Of a stretch of 64,000 nt of DNA, positions 8,034 to 15,753 are shown one piece after another. Source of the DNA: Limnobacter sp. SAORIC-580 (GTDB lineage Bacteria > Pseudomonadota > Gammaproteobacteria > Burkholderiales > Burkholderiaceae_B); contig NZ_CP053084.1 in assembly GCF_013004065.1 (NCBI RefSeq), positions 930,001 through 994,000 of the forward strand, written 5' to 3'. Below the pieces are notes generated by a model that saw only the letters and a program-made list of their open reading frames with translations, had not been told where the DNA came from and ran no database searches. The translations under genes and the position numbers were made by a program. Position 1 is the stretch's first letter, and the number at the start of each line of letters is the position of its first letter.

Positions 8034-8411
8034 TTACGATTTGATGAACCAGAACTCGTTGATCAAACCAATGATCAGCGCCACAATCACAATGACATCA
8101 GCCTTGATGACTCGTGCAATCAATGAGTTGTAGTCGCCCACTTGCCACGCCACTGCAATAAAGCCAACGGTGCTCACCAGGCCAAAGCACATGGCCAGCA
8201 GGCGCAAATCGGCTTTGAACATGGCCACCACGAACAACACACCCAGCAAACCGAATAACAGTGCGCGGTGTTGCATGGCGATCAATAAATTGGGATCGGT
8301 TATGCCTACTCCGTACAGCTTCTCGAGCGATGTTTTACCCATGATTCCGCTGAGGGGTAAAAAATGGATGAAGGCCGCGATGGCCAATGCAATGTTGCTG
8401 ATCCAGTTCAT
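8034..8411 (-). CDS. Small four-helix membrane protein
   Basis: The 125-residue product is almost entirely hydrophobic, with about four transmembrane helices. It contains the conserved-looking motifs IHFLPLSGIMG near the N-terminus and HRALLFGLLG in the second helix. Proteins of this kind are widespread in proteobacteria and have sometimes been misnamed phosphopantetheine adenylyltransferase in databases; nothing here resembles that enzyme. The gene is divergent from chrA with about 70 nt between starts. Function unknown. Confidence 0.65.
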   Translation of the reverse strand: MNWISNIALAIAAFIHFLPLSGIMGKTSLEKLYGVGITDPNLLIAMQHRALLFGLLGVLFVVAMFKADLRLLAMCFGLVSTVGFIAVAWQVGDYNSLIARVIKADVIVIVALIIGLINEFWFIKS

Positions 8412-8482
8412 GGTGTTTCCCTTGTTGAGCCTCGAGTATGAGATAAGATTAGCCGTCCAATCAATGACCTCTCAGATCAATA

Positions 8483-9847
8483 ATGTCCACGCCTGCTGCT
8501 GAAATGACCGCTCTTGATCAACCCCCCGCACCGGTCAGCCTGATGCAGGCTTTCTGGTTCTGGTTAAAGCTGGGTTTCATCAGTTTTGGCGGGCCAGCCG
8601 GGCAAATCGCCATCATGCATGAGGAACTGGTTGAGCGTCGTCGCTGGATTTCCGAGAAGCGTTTTTTACATGCCCTGAATTACTGCATGTTGTTGCCGGG
8701 CCCGGAGGCTCAACAGTTGGCCACTTACCTTGGGTGGTTAATGCACCGCACCTGGGGGGGAATAGTGGCAGGTGCATTGTTTGTTCTTCCTTCGCTGTTT
8801 ATTTTGGTGTTGCTTTCTTGGGTTTACATTGCGTTTGGCGATGTGCCTGTTGTTGCCGGTGTTTTCTATGGCATTAAGCCAGCGGTGACCGCGATCGTGT
8901 TGCATGCAGCACACCGCATTGGCTCCCGTGCCCTGAAAAACAACTGGATGTGGGCAATTGCGGCAGCGTCGTTTGTGGCGATTTTTGCCATGAACGTACC
9001 CTTTCCCATCATTGTGGCCACAGCGGCAATCATCGGCCTTGTGGGCGGAAAATTGTTCCCCGCCAAGTTCAACGGCAGCGCCGGGCATGCCGGTGCGCAA
9101 AAATCGTATGGCGCTGCTTTAATTGACGACAACACCCCGACACCCGAGCATGCCCGTTTCAGCAAAGTTCATTTGGCCAAAGTGCTTGTAACCGGTGCAC
9201 TGCTGTGGCTGGTGCCCATGGGTTTGCTGACAGCAAGCCTGGGTTGGCAAAACACCTTCACGCAAATGGGCTGGTTTTTCACCAAGGCGGCTTTGCTGAC
9301 CTTTGGTGGGGCTTACGCCGTGTTGCCTTATGTGTACCAGGGTGCGGTAGGTCATTATGGCTGGCTGACACCCACGCAAATGATTGACGGCTTGGCCTTG
9401 GGTGAAACGACCCCCGGCCCGCTGATCATGGTGGTGGCATTTGTGGGTTTTGTGGGTGCCTATGTGCAAGCCGCATTTGGGCCTGAGCATGCATTTGTGG
9501 CCGGCGCGTTAGCCGCAGCGCTGGTGACCTGGTTTACTTTTCTGCCTTCTTTCCTGTTCATCTTGGCGGGTGGCCCCTTGGTTGAAAGTACCCACGATGA
9601 TTTGAAATTCACAGCGCCGTTGGTGGCCATCACCGCGGCAGTGGTTGGTGTGGTGGTGAACCTTTCAGTGTTTTTTGCCTATCACGTGTGGTGGCCCAGT
9701 GGTTTTTCTGGCCGGTTTGACTGGATTGCCGCTTCAATTTCGGCGCTGACCCTGATCGCTTTGTTTGGATTCAAGCGATCGATTATGCAGGTACTCGGCG
9801 CAGCCGCCCTGATGGGTGCCTGTTTGAGTTTGTTTGGCTTGCTTTGA
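8483..9847 (+). CDS. chrA: Chromate transporter, ChrA/CHR family
   Basis: The 454-residue membrane protein has the two homologous halves of long-chain CHR transporters. Each half opens with the family pattern: FWFWLKLGFISFGGPAGQIA near residues 26-45 and FFTKAALLTFGGAYAVLPYV near 268-287, each followed by a P-G-P motif (LLPGPEAQQ and TTPGPLIMVV). ChrA exports chromate from the cytoplasm and gives chromate resistance; some members may carry other oxyanions. An FMN reductase of the family that includes chromate reductases lies 1 kb downstream, though not in the same operon. The 3' end overlaps a convergent hypothetical gene by 114 bp. Confidence 0.88.
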   Translation: MSTPAAEMTALDQPPAPVSLMQAFWFWLKLGFISFGGPAGQIAIMHEELVERRRWISEKRFLHALNYCMLLPGPEAQQLATYLGWLMHRTWGGIVAGALFVLPSLFILVLLSWVYIAFGDVPVVAGVFYGIKPAVTAIVLHAAHRIGSRALKNNWMWAIAAASFVAIFAMNVPFPIIVATAAIIGLVGGKLFPAKFNGSAGHAGAQKSYGAALIDDNTPTPEHARFSKVHLAKVLVTGALLWLVPMGLLTASLGWQNTFTQMGWFFTKAALLTFGGAYAVLPYVYQGAVGHYGWLTPTQMIDGLALGETTPGPLIMVVAFVGFVGAYVQAAFGPEHAFVAGALAAALVTWFTFLPSFLFILAGGPLVESTHDDLKFTAPLVAITAAVVGVVVNLSVFFAYHVWWPSGFSGRFDWIAASISALTLIALFGFKRSIMQVLGAAALMGACLSLFGLL

Positions 9848-10282
9848 CCACAAGGCCATGGCTGGCAGCGGAGCGCTTTTTGACAGGCATTCTTCTTTTG
9901 AGTAATTTTTTTGACCCACTTTGATTGTTTCATTGTCACCTAAGGTTTCAGCAAGCTTCAACCAGTAAATCTTGGTGTTTGGGCTGAGATTGGCCGCTGC
10001 CTGGTAGTAATCAAGCCTGCCTAGGGCTTGCCCGTTGGGGGTCGCAATTACAGAATCTTGCGGCATTGCTTCTGCGATGCTGTAACAACTCAATGCCAAC
10101 TGATGTGAACTGCTTCCAACAGATTTGAAGCCACAATGTTCTGCAAGCAATGATGAGCCAAGTATTGCGGCTACGGTTTGTGGCAAATTTTTGAATTGCT
10201 TGCTGCTCGAGGGAAGGCTTTCCGAACCTTTGTTTTTTATCTCGGTGAGTTGTTGGGTAAGCAAAGAGTTGACTGATTGCAT
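9734..10282 (-). CDS. Hypothetical protein with TPR-like segment, overlapping chrA 3' end
   Basis: The 182-residue product contains a stretch around residues 90-130 (ALGRLDYYQAAANLSP followed by YWLKLAETLGDNE) that looks like a tetratricopeptide or Sel1-type repeat. Codon use outside the overlap is like that of neighbouring genes, and no other gene fits the 430 bp between chrA and here, so I take it as real. Its last 38 codons lie antisense to chrA and have a different, Gln- and Arg-rich composition, which is either a true overlap or a C-terminal extension gained by loss of an earlier stop. Function unknown. Confidence 0.5.
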   Translation of the reverse strand: MQSVNSLLTQQLTEIKNKGSESLPSSSKQFKNLPQTVAAILGSSLLAEHCGFKSVGSSSHQLALSCYSIAEAMPQDSVIATPNGQALGRLDYYQAAANLSPNTKIYWLKLAETLGDNETIKVGQKNYSKEECLSKSAPLPAMALWSKQAKQTQTGTHQGGCAEYLHNRSLESKQSDQGQRRN

Positions 10283-10370
10283 AATATGGGCTCTTGAGTG
10301 AAGTAAATGCGAATAGTGCAGCTACGTAACACCGCTTAAAACAAGAGTTCCTACAGAACGGAGACGAAGT

Positions 10371-10781
10371 TTGATAACCAAAGAAATGATGAATGAATTC
10401 ATCAACACGCAATTTCCACAAAGCAAAATCACGGTTGAACATGTCGATGGCGAATCCGCTACCATTCGTCACAAAATTACGGTGGCTGAGTTGCGCCCCG
10501 GTGGCACCGTGGCTGGCCCCGTCATGTTTTTGGTGGCCGACTGCGCCTTGTATGTGGGCATACTGGGGCGAATTGGCATTGTGCCTTTGGCGGTGACCAC
10601 GAATATGAACATCAATTTTTTGAGGAAACCTTCTGCAGACCGTGACATCATCGGCGTGTGCAAATTGATCAAAGTGGGCAAAACGCTGGCAATTGGCGAG
10701 GTGAGTGTGTACTCCGAAGGCTTGCCTGAACCCGTTGCACATGCTGTGGGCACCTATGCCATTCCGCCCAAGAAAGACTGA
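10371..10781 (+). CDS. PaaI-type hotdog-fold thioesterase
   Basis: The 136-residue protein matches the hotdog thioesterase pattern: LRPGGTVAGPVMFLVADCAL around residues 42-61, with the Asp at the head of the central helix that activates water, and NMNINFLRKP in the following strand. It should hydrolyse an acyl-CoA. I accept the TTG start at 10371 because GGAG lies 7 nt before it; an ATG five codons later has no such site. The next gene follows after 26 nt and has its own strong ribosome-binding site, so the two may be co-transcribed. Confidence 0.8.
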   Translation: MITKEMMNEFINTQFPQSKITVEHVDGESATIRHKITVAELRPGGTVAGPVMFLVADCALYVGILGRIGIVPLAVTTNMNINFLRKPSADRDIIGVCKLIKVGKTLAIGEVSVYSEGLPEPVAHAVGTYAIPPKKD

Positions 10782-10807
10782 CTTGCCTAATTCAAAGGAG
10801 CAACACC

Positions 10808-11359
10808 ATGAGCAACACCATTCGCGTACTGGGTATTTCGGGAAGTCTTCGTGCAAAGTCGAGCAACACGGGTTTGCTGCGCGCCGCCGCCGGGCAGTTG
10901 CCTGAGGGCATGGAAATGCAGTTCGCCAATTTAATTGATTTGCCGTTTTTCAATGCCGACCTTGCTGAAAGGCCGGCCGCTGTTCAGGCTTTTTTTGAAC
11001 AATTGAAACAGGCCGATGCATTGATGTTGGCCTGCCCTGAATACAACTATTCGATTGCACCTGCCTTGAAAAATGCCATCGACTGGGCCTCGCGTTATCC
11101 GGACAATGCCTTGCTGGCTGGTAAACCCGTGGCCATTTGCGGCGCGGGTGGCGGCATGGGCACCTCACGCGCCCAATACCATTTGCGGCAAGTGTGTGTG
11201 TATCTGGATTTACATCCTTTGAACAAGCCTGAAGTATTTGCTAATGCATTTGCGGGTGGTTTTGATGCCGATGGCAATGTGACGGACGAGAAAATCAAGT
11301 CCAACCTGGCCGCCCAGTTGCTGGCCTTGAAAGCATGGAGCCTTCGCCTGAAAGGGTAG
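10808..11359 (+). CDS. NAD(P)H-dependent FMN reductase (quinone/chromate reductase family)
   Basis: The 183-residue flavodoxin-like protein opens with RVLGISGSLRAKSSNTGLLR, the phosphate-binding loop for FMN, and has PEYNYSIAPALKNAIDWASR at about residues 78-97, the second signature of the NADPH-dependent FMN reductase family. Relatives reduce quinones, azo dyes and, as a side reaction, chromate. An AAAGGAG ribosome-binding site precedes the ATG. The closeness of chrA (ends at 9847) invites the idea of a chromate detoxification set, but a hypothetical gene on the other strand lies between them and no chrB-type regulator is present. Confidence 0.85.
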   Translation: MSNTIRVLGISGSLRAKSSNTGLLRAAAGQLPEGMEMQFANLIDLPFFNADLAERPAAVQAFFEQLKQADALMLACPEYNYSIAPALKNAIDWASRYPDNALLAGKPVAICGAGGGMGTSRAQYHLRQVCVYLDLHPLNKPEVFANAFAGGFDADGNVTDEKIKSNLAAQLLALKAWSLRLKG

Positions 11360-11385
11360 GGGTGAAATAAATTTCACATCAACCC

Positions 11386-11412
11386 TAAAGAATCATTTTT
11401 TCCAAGCGTTAA
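11386..11412 (+). promoter_or_regulatory. Candidate sigma-28 promoter for flagellin
   Basis: TAAA at 11386-11389 is followed after exactly 15 nt by AGCGTTAA at 11405-11412, which matches the sigma-28 -10 consensus GCCGATAA at five of eight positions. It lies 81 nt upstream of the fliC start. Flagellin genes are normally read by FliA in this group. Confidence 0.45.
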
Positions 11413-11492
11413 TGAATCATGAGCAGCGCACGACAGTGCACGACACTGAAGGCGACTGACTCTTAACTCAATAAATTGCTTGGAGAATTAAA

Positions 11493-12356
11493 ATGCTAGG
11501 AATCAACACCAACGTAGCCTCACTGACCGCCCAGAAGAACCTTTCAGGCTCTGGCATGGGTTTGAACAACTCGATCGCTCGCCTGTCCTCCGGACTGCGT
11601 GTGAACAGCGCCAAAGACGACGCAGCAGGCCTGGCCATTGCCGAGCGCATGCAAGCGCAAATTCGCGGCTTTGATGTGGCGGGGCGCAACGCCAACGACG
11701 GTATCTCTTTGTTGCAAGTGGCCGACGGCGCCATGGGCAAGATCAGCGACAACCTGCAGCGTATGCGTGAGTTGGCTGTTCAAGCCAAAAACGGCACCTT
11801 GAACCCCACCGACCGTGTGAACCTGAACCGTGAGTACACGGAACTGGCCAACGAGGTGGACCGCATCGTGACTGGCAGCACATTCAACGGCAACAACCTG
11901 TTTGATGCCGCCAACCAAACACTGAGCTTCCAGGTGGGCACCGGCAACGCCGTTTCCGACACCCTGGAGCTGAACCTGACTGACGATGGCTTGAGCACGG
12001 GCAACGACCTGACCACCATCATGACCAACGGTGCAGCCGACATTCAGACCAACCTGGGCGCCATTACCGATGTGGCCAACGCCACCACGGCCATCGACAC
12101 TCTGGATGCCTCGATCGACGCCATCACCGGTATTCGTGCTGTGGTGGGTGCGGGCCAAAGCCGACTGGAGCAAGTGGCAGCTTTTGCCGATGTATCGAGC
12201 ACCAACCTGCAGGCCGCACGCGGACGAATCATGGACGCTGACTTTGCCAAGGAAACGGCCAACCTGACTCGCTCGCAGATCCTGCAGCAGGCCGGCACCG
12301 CCATGCTCGCCCAGGCCAACCAGTTGCCCAACAACGTACTGAGCCTGTTGCAGTAA
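11493..12356 (+). CDS. fliC: Flagellin
   Basis: The 287-residue protein carries the canonical flagellin ends: MLGINTNVASLTAQKNL with LSSGLRVNSAKDDAAGLAIA at the N-terminus and the C-terminal ANLTRSQILQQAGTAMLAQANQLPNNVLSLLQ helix. The variable middle is short, so the filament subunit has little beyond the D0 and D1 core domains. Codon use is strongly biased to C- and G-ending codons, as expected of a highly expressed gene. A TTGGAGAA ribosome-binding site precedes the ATG. It stands alone between a sigma-28-like promoter and a terminator. Other flagellar genes in the window are the export genes at the right end. Confidence 0.95.
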   Translation: MLGINTNVASLTAQKNLSGSGMGLNNSIARLSSGLRVNSAKDDAAGLAIAERMQAQIRGFDVAGRNANDGISLLQVADGAMGKISDNLQRMRELAVQAKNGTLNPTDRVNLNREYTELANEVDRIVTGSTFNGNNLFDAANQTLSFQVGTGNAVSDTLELNLTDDGLSTGNDLTTIMTNGAADIQTNLGAITDVANATTAIDTLDASIDAITGIRAVVGAGQSRLEQVAAFADVSSTNLQAARGRIMDADFAKETANLTRSQILQQAGTAMLAQANQLPNNVLSLLQ

Positions 12357-12410
12357 ACCTGAATTGACCAAGCACTGGCTGATCTGACTAGCATCGGATC
12401 AGCTGGTTTC

Positions 12411-12457
12411 GGCAGGGGGCATTCCCGGATTCGGACCATTCGTCCTCTGCCTTTTTT
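12411..12457 (+). terminator. Rho-independent terminator of fliC
   Basis: GGCAGGGG at 12411-12418 pairs with CCTCTGCC at 12444-12451 (one G-T wobble), followed by six T. It begins about 55 nt after the fliC stop. A second inverted repeat, CTGATC/GATCAG at 12379-12402, lies just before it. Confidence 0.75.
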
Positions 12458-12491
12458 CTCCCCGCTGGTGTTACTACCAATGACATCACGC

Positions 12492-12542
12492 GCATTTTCG
12501 CATTACACTGCATTTATTCCGTAAAAAATGCATATAAATGCA
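12492..12542. promoter_or_regulatory. Candidate operator region of tupBCA with GCATT repeats and an ATAAATGCA inverted repeat
   Basis: Three direct GCATT copies start at 12492, 12500 and 12510. The third is part of TGCATTTAT (12509-12517), which is the exact reverse complement of ATAAATGCA at 12534-12542; the latter overlaps the tupB start codon at 12538. Such symmetry across a start codon suits a repressor responding to tungstate or molybdate. The convergent HTH/substrate-binding regulator at 14860-15753 is a candidate binder. Confidence 0.4.
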
Positions 12543-13245
12543 AGACTTCTCTCTAGCCTTTGTTCAAGCCTTTACCCTGATTGGGCAAGCTGACCCCACT
12601 TTGATCGACATCATTGCCTTGTCGCTACAGGTCACGTTCACGGCCGTTTCCATCGCATGCTTGCTGGGTTTTCCGATCGGTGCCGCTTTGGCAATTGGCC
12701 GGTTTCCTGGGCGAATGCTCTTGGTGGTGTTTTTGAATTCCCTCATGGGTTTGCCGCCCGTGGTGGTGGGCTTGGTGATTTATCTGTTTTTGTCTGCGGC
12801 CGGCCCTCTGGGCTTTCTTCAATTGCTGTACACCCCCACAGCCATGGTGATCGCGCAGGTGGTGCTGGTCACCCCAATTGTGGCAGCACTGGCCCGGCAA
12901 GTCATTGAAGACCTGTATGGCGAATACGATGAAATGCTGCGCGCCATGAATGCCAGCCGAATTCAAACCATTTGCACTTTGATTGTCGATGCCCGCTATT
13001 CGCTGTTGACCAGTGCACTGGCAGGCCTGGGGCGTGCCCTGGCCGAGGTGGGCGCCGTGATCATAGTGGGCGGCAACATTGCCAATGTAACCCGGGTGAT
13101 GACCACCACCATTGCACTGGAAACCTCGAAGGGTGAACTGGCGCTGGCACTGGGCTTGGGGATTATTCTGATCGTGCTGTCCATCCTGATTAACGCGGGC
13201 CTTTTCTTGCTGAAAAACAGCGCACAAAAGAGGGCTTATGCTTAA
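12538..13245 (+). CDS. tupB: Tungstate ABC transporter permease
   Basis: The 235-residue inner-membrane permease has about five to six helices and the cytoplasmic EAA-type loop that contacts the ATPase, near residues 120-145 (DEMLRAMNASR followed later by ALAGLGRALAEVGAVIIVGGN). The EVGAVIIVGGNI segment is typical of TupB-type tungstate permeases. It is the first gene of tupB-tupC-tupA and overlaps tupC by 8 nt. The ATG has only a weak ribosome-binding site and lies inside a possible operator, so expression is probably tightly controlled. Tungstate would supply tungsto- or molybdo-enzymes, none of which is in this window. Confidence 0.88.
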   Translation: MQDFSLAFVQAFTLIGQADPTLIDIIALSLQVTFTAVSIACLLGFPIGAALAIGRFPGRMLLVVFLNSLMGLPPVVVGLVIYLFLSAAGPLGFLQLLYTPTAMVIAQVVLVTPIVAALARQVIEDLYGEYDEMLRAMNASRIQTICTLIVDARYSLLTSALAGLGRALAEVGAVIIVGGNIANVTRVMTTTIALETSKGELALALGLGIILIVLSILINAGLFLLKNSAQKRAYA

Positions 13246-13999
13246 GATGAACAGCGACCTGGCCTTGCTTGCCCCTTCGAAACCGTTTTCAGAGCACTTG
13301 CCAATTCAGTTTGACGGCGTTCATCTGTCATTCGGCAAGCATCACATATTCAGCAATTTGACTCTTGAAATTGGCGCGCAAGGCATTACCGCGATCATGG
13401 GGCCCAATGGCGCTGGCAAAAGTCTTATTTTGCGTCTACTGGCGGGCTTGCTGATGCCTGAGCAGGGTTCTGTCCGTTTCAACACACTGAGTCGAGTTCC
13501 CCGCGATCAAATTGGTTTTGTATTCCAGCGCCCGGTATTGCTGCGCCGCAGTGTGCAAGACAACCTGTTGCATGCACTGGCCATCGCAGGCGTGGAGCGA
13601 GGCCAACGGCCTTTCCGCGCGGATGCCCTACTCGAGTTGGGTGGCATGCAGCACCTCGCAAAATCTCCGGCCAGAAAACTGTCAGGCGGGGAACAGCAAC
13701 GCCTGACATTGCTGCGCGCTTTGGCGGCAGAACCTGGTTTGCTGATTCTGGATGAACCCAGTGCCAGCCTTGATCCCCAAGCCACAGCATTGATTGAAAA
13801 CATTGTGCTGCGTGCCAGCCAGTGTGGCGTGAAAGTGATTGTGGTGACCCACGATCAAGGCCAGGCTGCACGACTTGCCGATGAGGTGATATTTGTGCAC
13901 AAGGGCAGGGTTCACACAGTTCAAGCCGCCGATGAATTTTTGAAAACACCCGCCAGCCGGGAGGCGAAAGCCTACCTTGCGGGTGAGTTGTTGATTTAA
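13238..13999 (+). CDS. tupC: Tungstate ABC transporter ATP-binding protein
   Basis: The 253-residue ATPase has Walker A GPNGAGKS at residues 55-62, a Q-loop in FVFQRPVLLRRS, the signature LSGGEQQR, Walker B LLILDEPSASLD and the switch His in VVTHDQGQA. It powers the TupB channel. GAGGG four nt before the ATG supports the start at 13238, inside the end of tupB. The tupA gene follows after 13 nt. The N-terminus has about 20 residues more than the minimal ATPase fold. Confidence 0.9.
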   Translation: MLKMNSDLALLAPSKPFSEHLPIQFDGVHLSFGKHHIFSNLTLEIGAQGITAIMGPNGAGKSLILRLLAGLLMPEQGSVRFNTLSRVPRDQIGFVFQRPVLLRRSVQDNLLHALAIAGVERGQRPFRADALLELGGMQHLAKSPARKLSGGEQQRLTLLRALAAEPGLLILDEPSASLDPQATALIENIVLRASQCGVKVIVVTHDQGQAARLADEVIFVHKGRVHTVQAADEFLKTPASREAKAYLAGELLI

Positions 14000-14012
14000 A
14001 CGAGGGGATACC

Positions 14013-14831
14013 ATGACTAAAAAAATTCGATTGGTTACAGCACTGTTGGCCACTGGCCTGTTTGCACAAGCACATGCTGCCGACAAATTCATTATTGTTC
14101 AATCCACCACATCCACCCAAAACTCCGGGCTGTTTGATCACCTGTTGCCCGCATTTAAAGCGGAAACGGGAATTGAAGTTCGCGTGGTGGCTGTGGGCAC
14201 AGGGCAGGCTTTGAAGAATGCTCAAAATTGCGATGGCGATGTGGTGCTGGTACATGCCAAAGCCGCCGAAGAAAAATTTGTGGCAGACGGTTACGGCGTG
14301 AAGCGCATTGACGTGATGTACAACGACTTTGTGGTGGTGGGGCCTGGCAACGACCCAGCCGGTGTGGCGGGCAGCAAAGATGTGGTGAAATCGTTCAAAG
14401 CCATTGCGGATAAAGAGGCTTTGTTTGCTTCACGCGGTGACGACAGTGGTACCCACAAAAAAGAACAGCAGTTGTGGAAGGCGGCCAATGTGGATGTCAA
14501 AGCCGCCAGCGGCAAGTGGTATCGGGAAACAGGCTCGGGCATGGGCGCTACCCTGAATACCGGTGTGGGCATGGGTGCGTATGTGTTGGCCGATCGCGCC
14601 AGCTGGATTGCCTTTGGCAACAAAGGCAATTTCAAGATTGCGGTGGAAGGTGACCCTACCTTGTTCAATCAGTACGGTGTGATTGCAGTGAACCCGGCCA
14701 AGTGCCCTAACGTGAAAACCGACCTGGGCAATACTTTCGTAAATTGGCTGGTGTCACCCAAAGGGCAAGCCACGATCGCGGCTTACAAGAAGAACGGAGA
14801 TTCTCTGTTCTTCCCCAACGCTGGCAAATGA
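14013..14831 (+). CDS. tupA: Tungstate-binding periplasmic protein
   Basis: The 272-residue protein starts with a Sec signal peptide cleaved after AQAHA at about residue 22. The mature sequence shows STTSTQNSGLFDHLLPAFK and VVAVGTGQAL, the two anion-binding segments that mark TupA as against the molybdate-binding ModA. It captures tungstate in the periplasm and hands it to TupBC. A GAGGGGATACC ribosome-binding site precedes the ATG. The gene converges with the RND-operon regulator, with 28 nt between stops, so the uptake genes and the regulator lie tail to tail. Confidence 0.92.
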   Translation: MTKKIRLVTALLATGLFAQAHAADKFIIVQSTTSTQNSGLFDHLLPAFKAETGIEVRVVAVGTGQALKNAQNCDGDVVLVHAKAAEEKFVADGYGVKRIDVMYNDFVVVGPGNDPAGVAGSKDVVKSFKAIADKEALFASRGDDSGTHKKEQQLWKAANVDVKAASGKWYRETGSGMGATLNTGVGMGAYVLADRASWIAFGNKGNFKIAVEGDPTLFNQYGVIAVNPAKCPNVKTDLGNTFVNWLVSPKGQATIAAYKKNGDSLFFPNAGK

Positions 14832-14859
14832 GGCACCTAAATGAGCACGCAAACAAGCC

Positions 14860-15753
14860 TTAAGAATTCCACACCACGGTGCCCAGTGCCGTGGTGTTGT
14901 AACCTTCAAACTGCTGCGCTTTTTTCTTGAATTCGCTGCTGTTGGTGAACTGAATAAGTGTTTGAAAGGGTGGTTCAAACCACGCTTTGCGGCACACCAT
15001 CAAATCAAAATTTTCTTGTTGCGTGGGCACAAAGCCAAGGCCGAATTGCAAGGCCAAGGCTTGCAATCCCGGCGCTGCATCTGCTTTTCCGCTGGCCACC
15101 GCTGCAATGGTGTCATTCTCGGTTCGGCAGGTTTCAGAAACATTCAGCGCTGCCAAATCAAGGCCGTGAGTATGCAGCAGGTGTTCAAACAAAATCATGC
15201 CGCCTGCGCCAGCCTGGCGAGTGGCAATTTTTAACGCTGGCAAGTTAGCCACACTGTTTATTTGCTTGGGATTCCCGTGGGGCACAATCAAACCCTGTTG
15301 CCGCATGGCCCAATGCACCAACACCACATTGCTTGTTGCGAAACGGGTTTGCACCGCATGTGTATTCCAGGCGGTGGGGTTGGTGTTGACATTGAGCACG
15401 TGCAAGCCAGTGGCGACTGCACCATGGTTCTCAAACACATCAAGCCCGCTCAGGCTGCCATCAAATTGCATGGCCAACCCGCAACCCGATTCACGAATCG
15501 CCCATTCCAAAAGCGGATCATGGCTACCCGCCAGCACATTCAATCGTGCAGTGCTTTTGCTTTCGGATAAAAATTCGCCCGTGCGTATCCAGTGCAAAAG
15601 CTCGGCTTTGGGAAACAGCAATTTGCCAGTGGCCTTCACGCAGGGAATTTCTTGAGCACTCACCAGGTCGTACAGCTTTCGCTCTTTGATGCGCAACAGT
15701 TCAGCCACTTCCTTGGTGGTTAAAAACTCGGTGGTGTCCAAACCTGAATTCAT
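14860..15753 (-). CDS. HTH regulator fused to a periplasmic-binding-like (oxyanion sensor) domain
   Basis: Residues 8-58 form an excisionase/MerR-like winged helix (FLTTKEVAELLRIKERKLYDL then ATGKLLFPKAELLHWI). The remaining 230 residues resemble the PBP_like ligand-binding domain found fused to such helices near molybdate and tungstate genes; the segment TRQAGAGGMILFEHLL is typical. This is known family context, so a role as a one-component tungstate or molybdate sensor is likely. Oddly, the ATG overlaps the stop of the RND pump gene by 4 nt (ATGA), making it the last gene of the efflux operon rather than part of tupBCA, which it faces tail to tail. Confidence 0.8.
   Translation of the reverse strand: MNSGLDTTEFLTTKEVAELLRIKERKLYDLVSAQEIPCVKATGKLLFPKAELLHWIRTGEFLSESKSTARLNVLAGSHDPLLEWAIRESGCGLAMQFDGSLSGLDVFENHGAVATGLHVLNVNTNPTAWNTHAVQTRFATSNVVLVHWAMRQQGLIVPHGNPKQINSVANLPALKIATRQAGAGGMILFEHLLHTHGLDLAALNVSETCRTENDTIAAVASGKADAAPGLQALALQFGLGFVPTQQENFDLMVCRKAWFEPPFQTLIQFTNSSEFKKKAQQFEGYNTTALGTVVWNS

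Noticed and set aside
11544..12371. Antisense open frame over the whole flagellin gene
   Set aside because: It is a by-product of the biased codon use of fliC; no ribosome-binding site or recognisable product.
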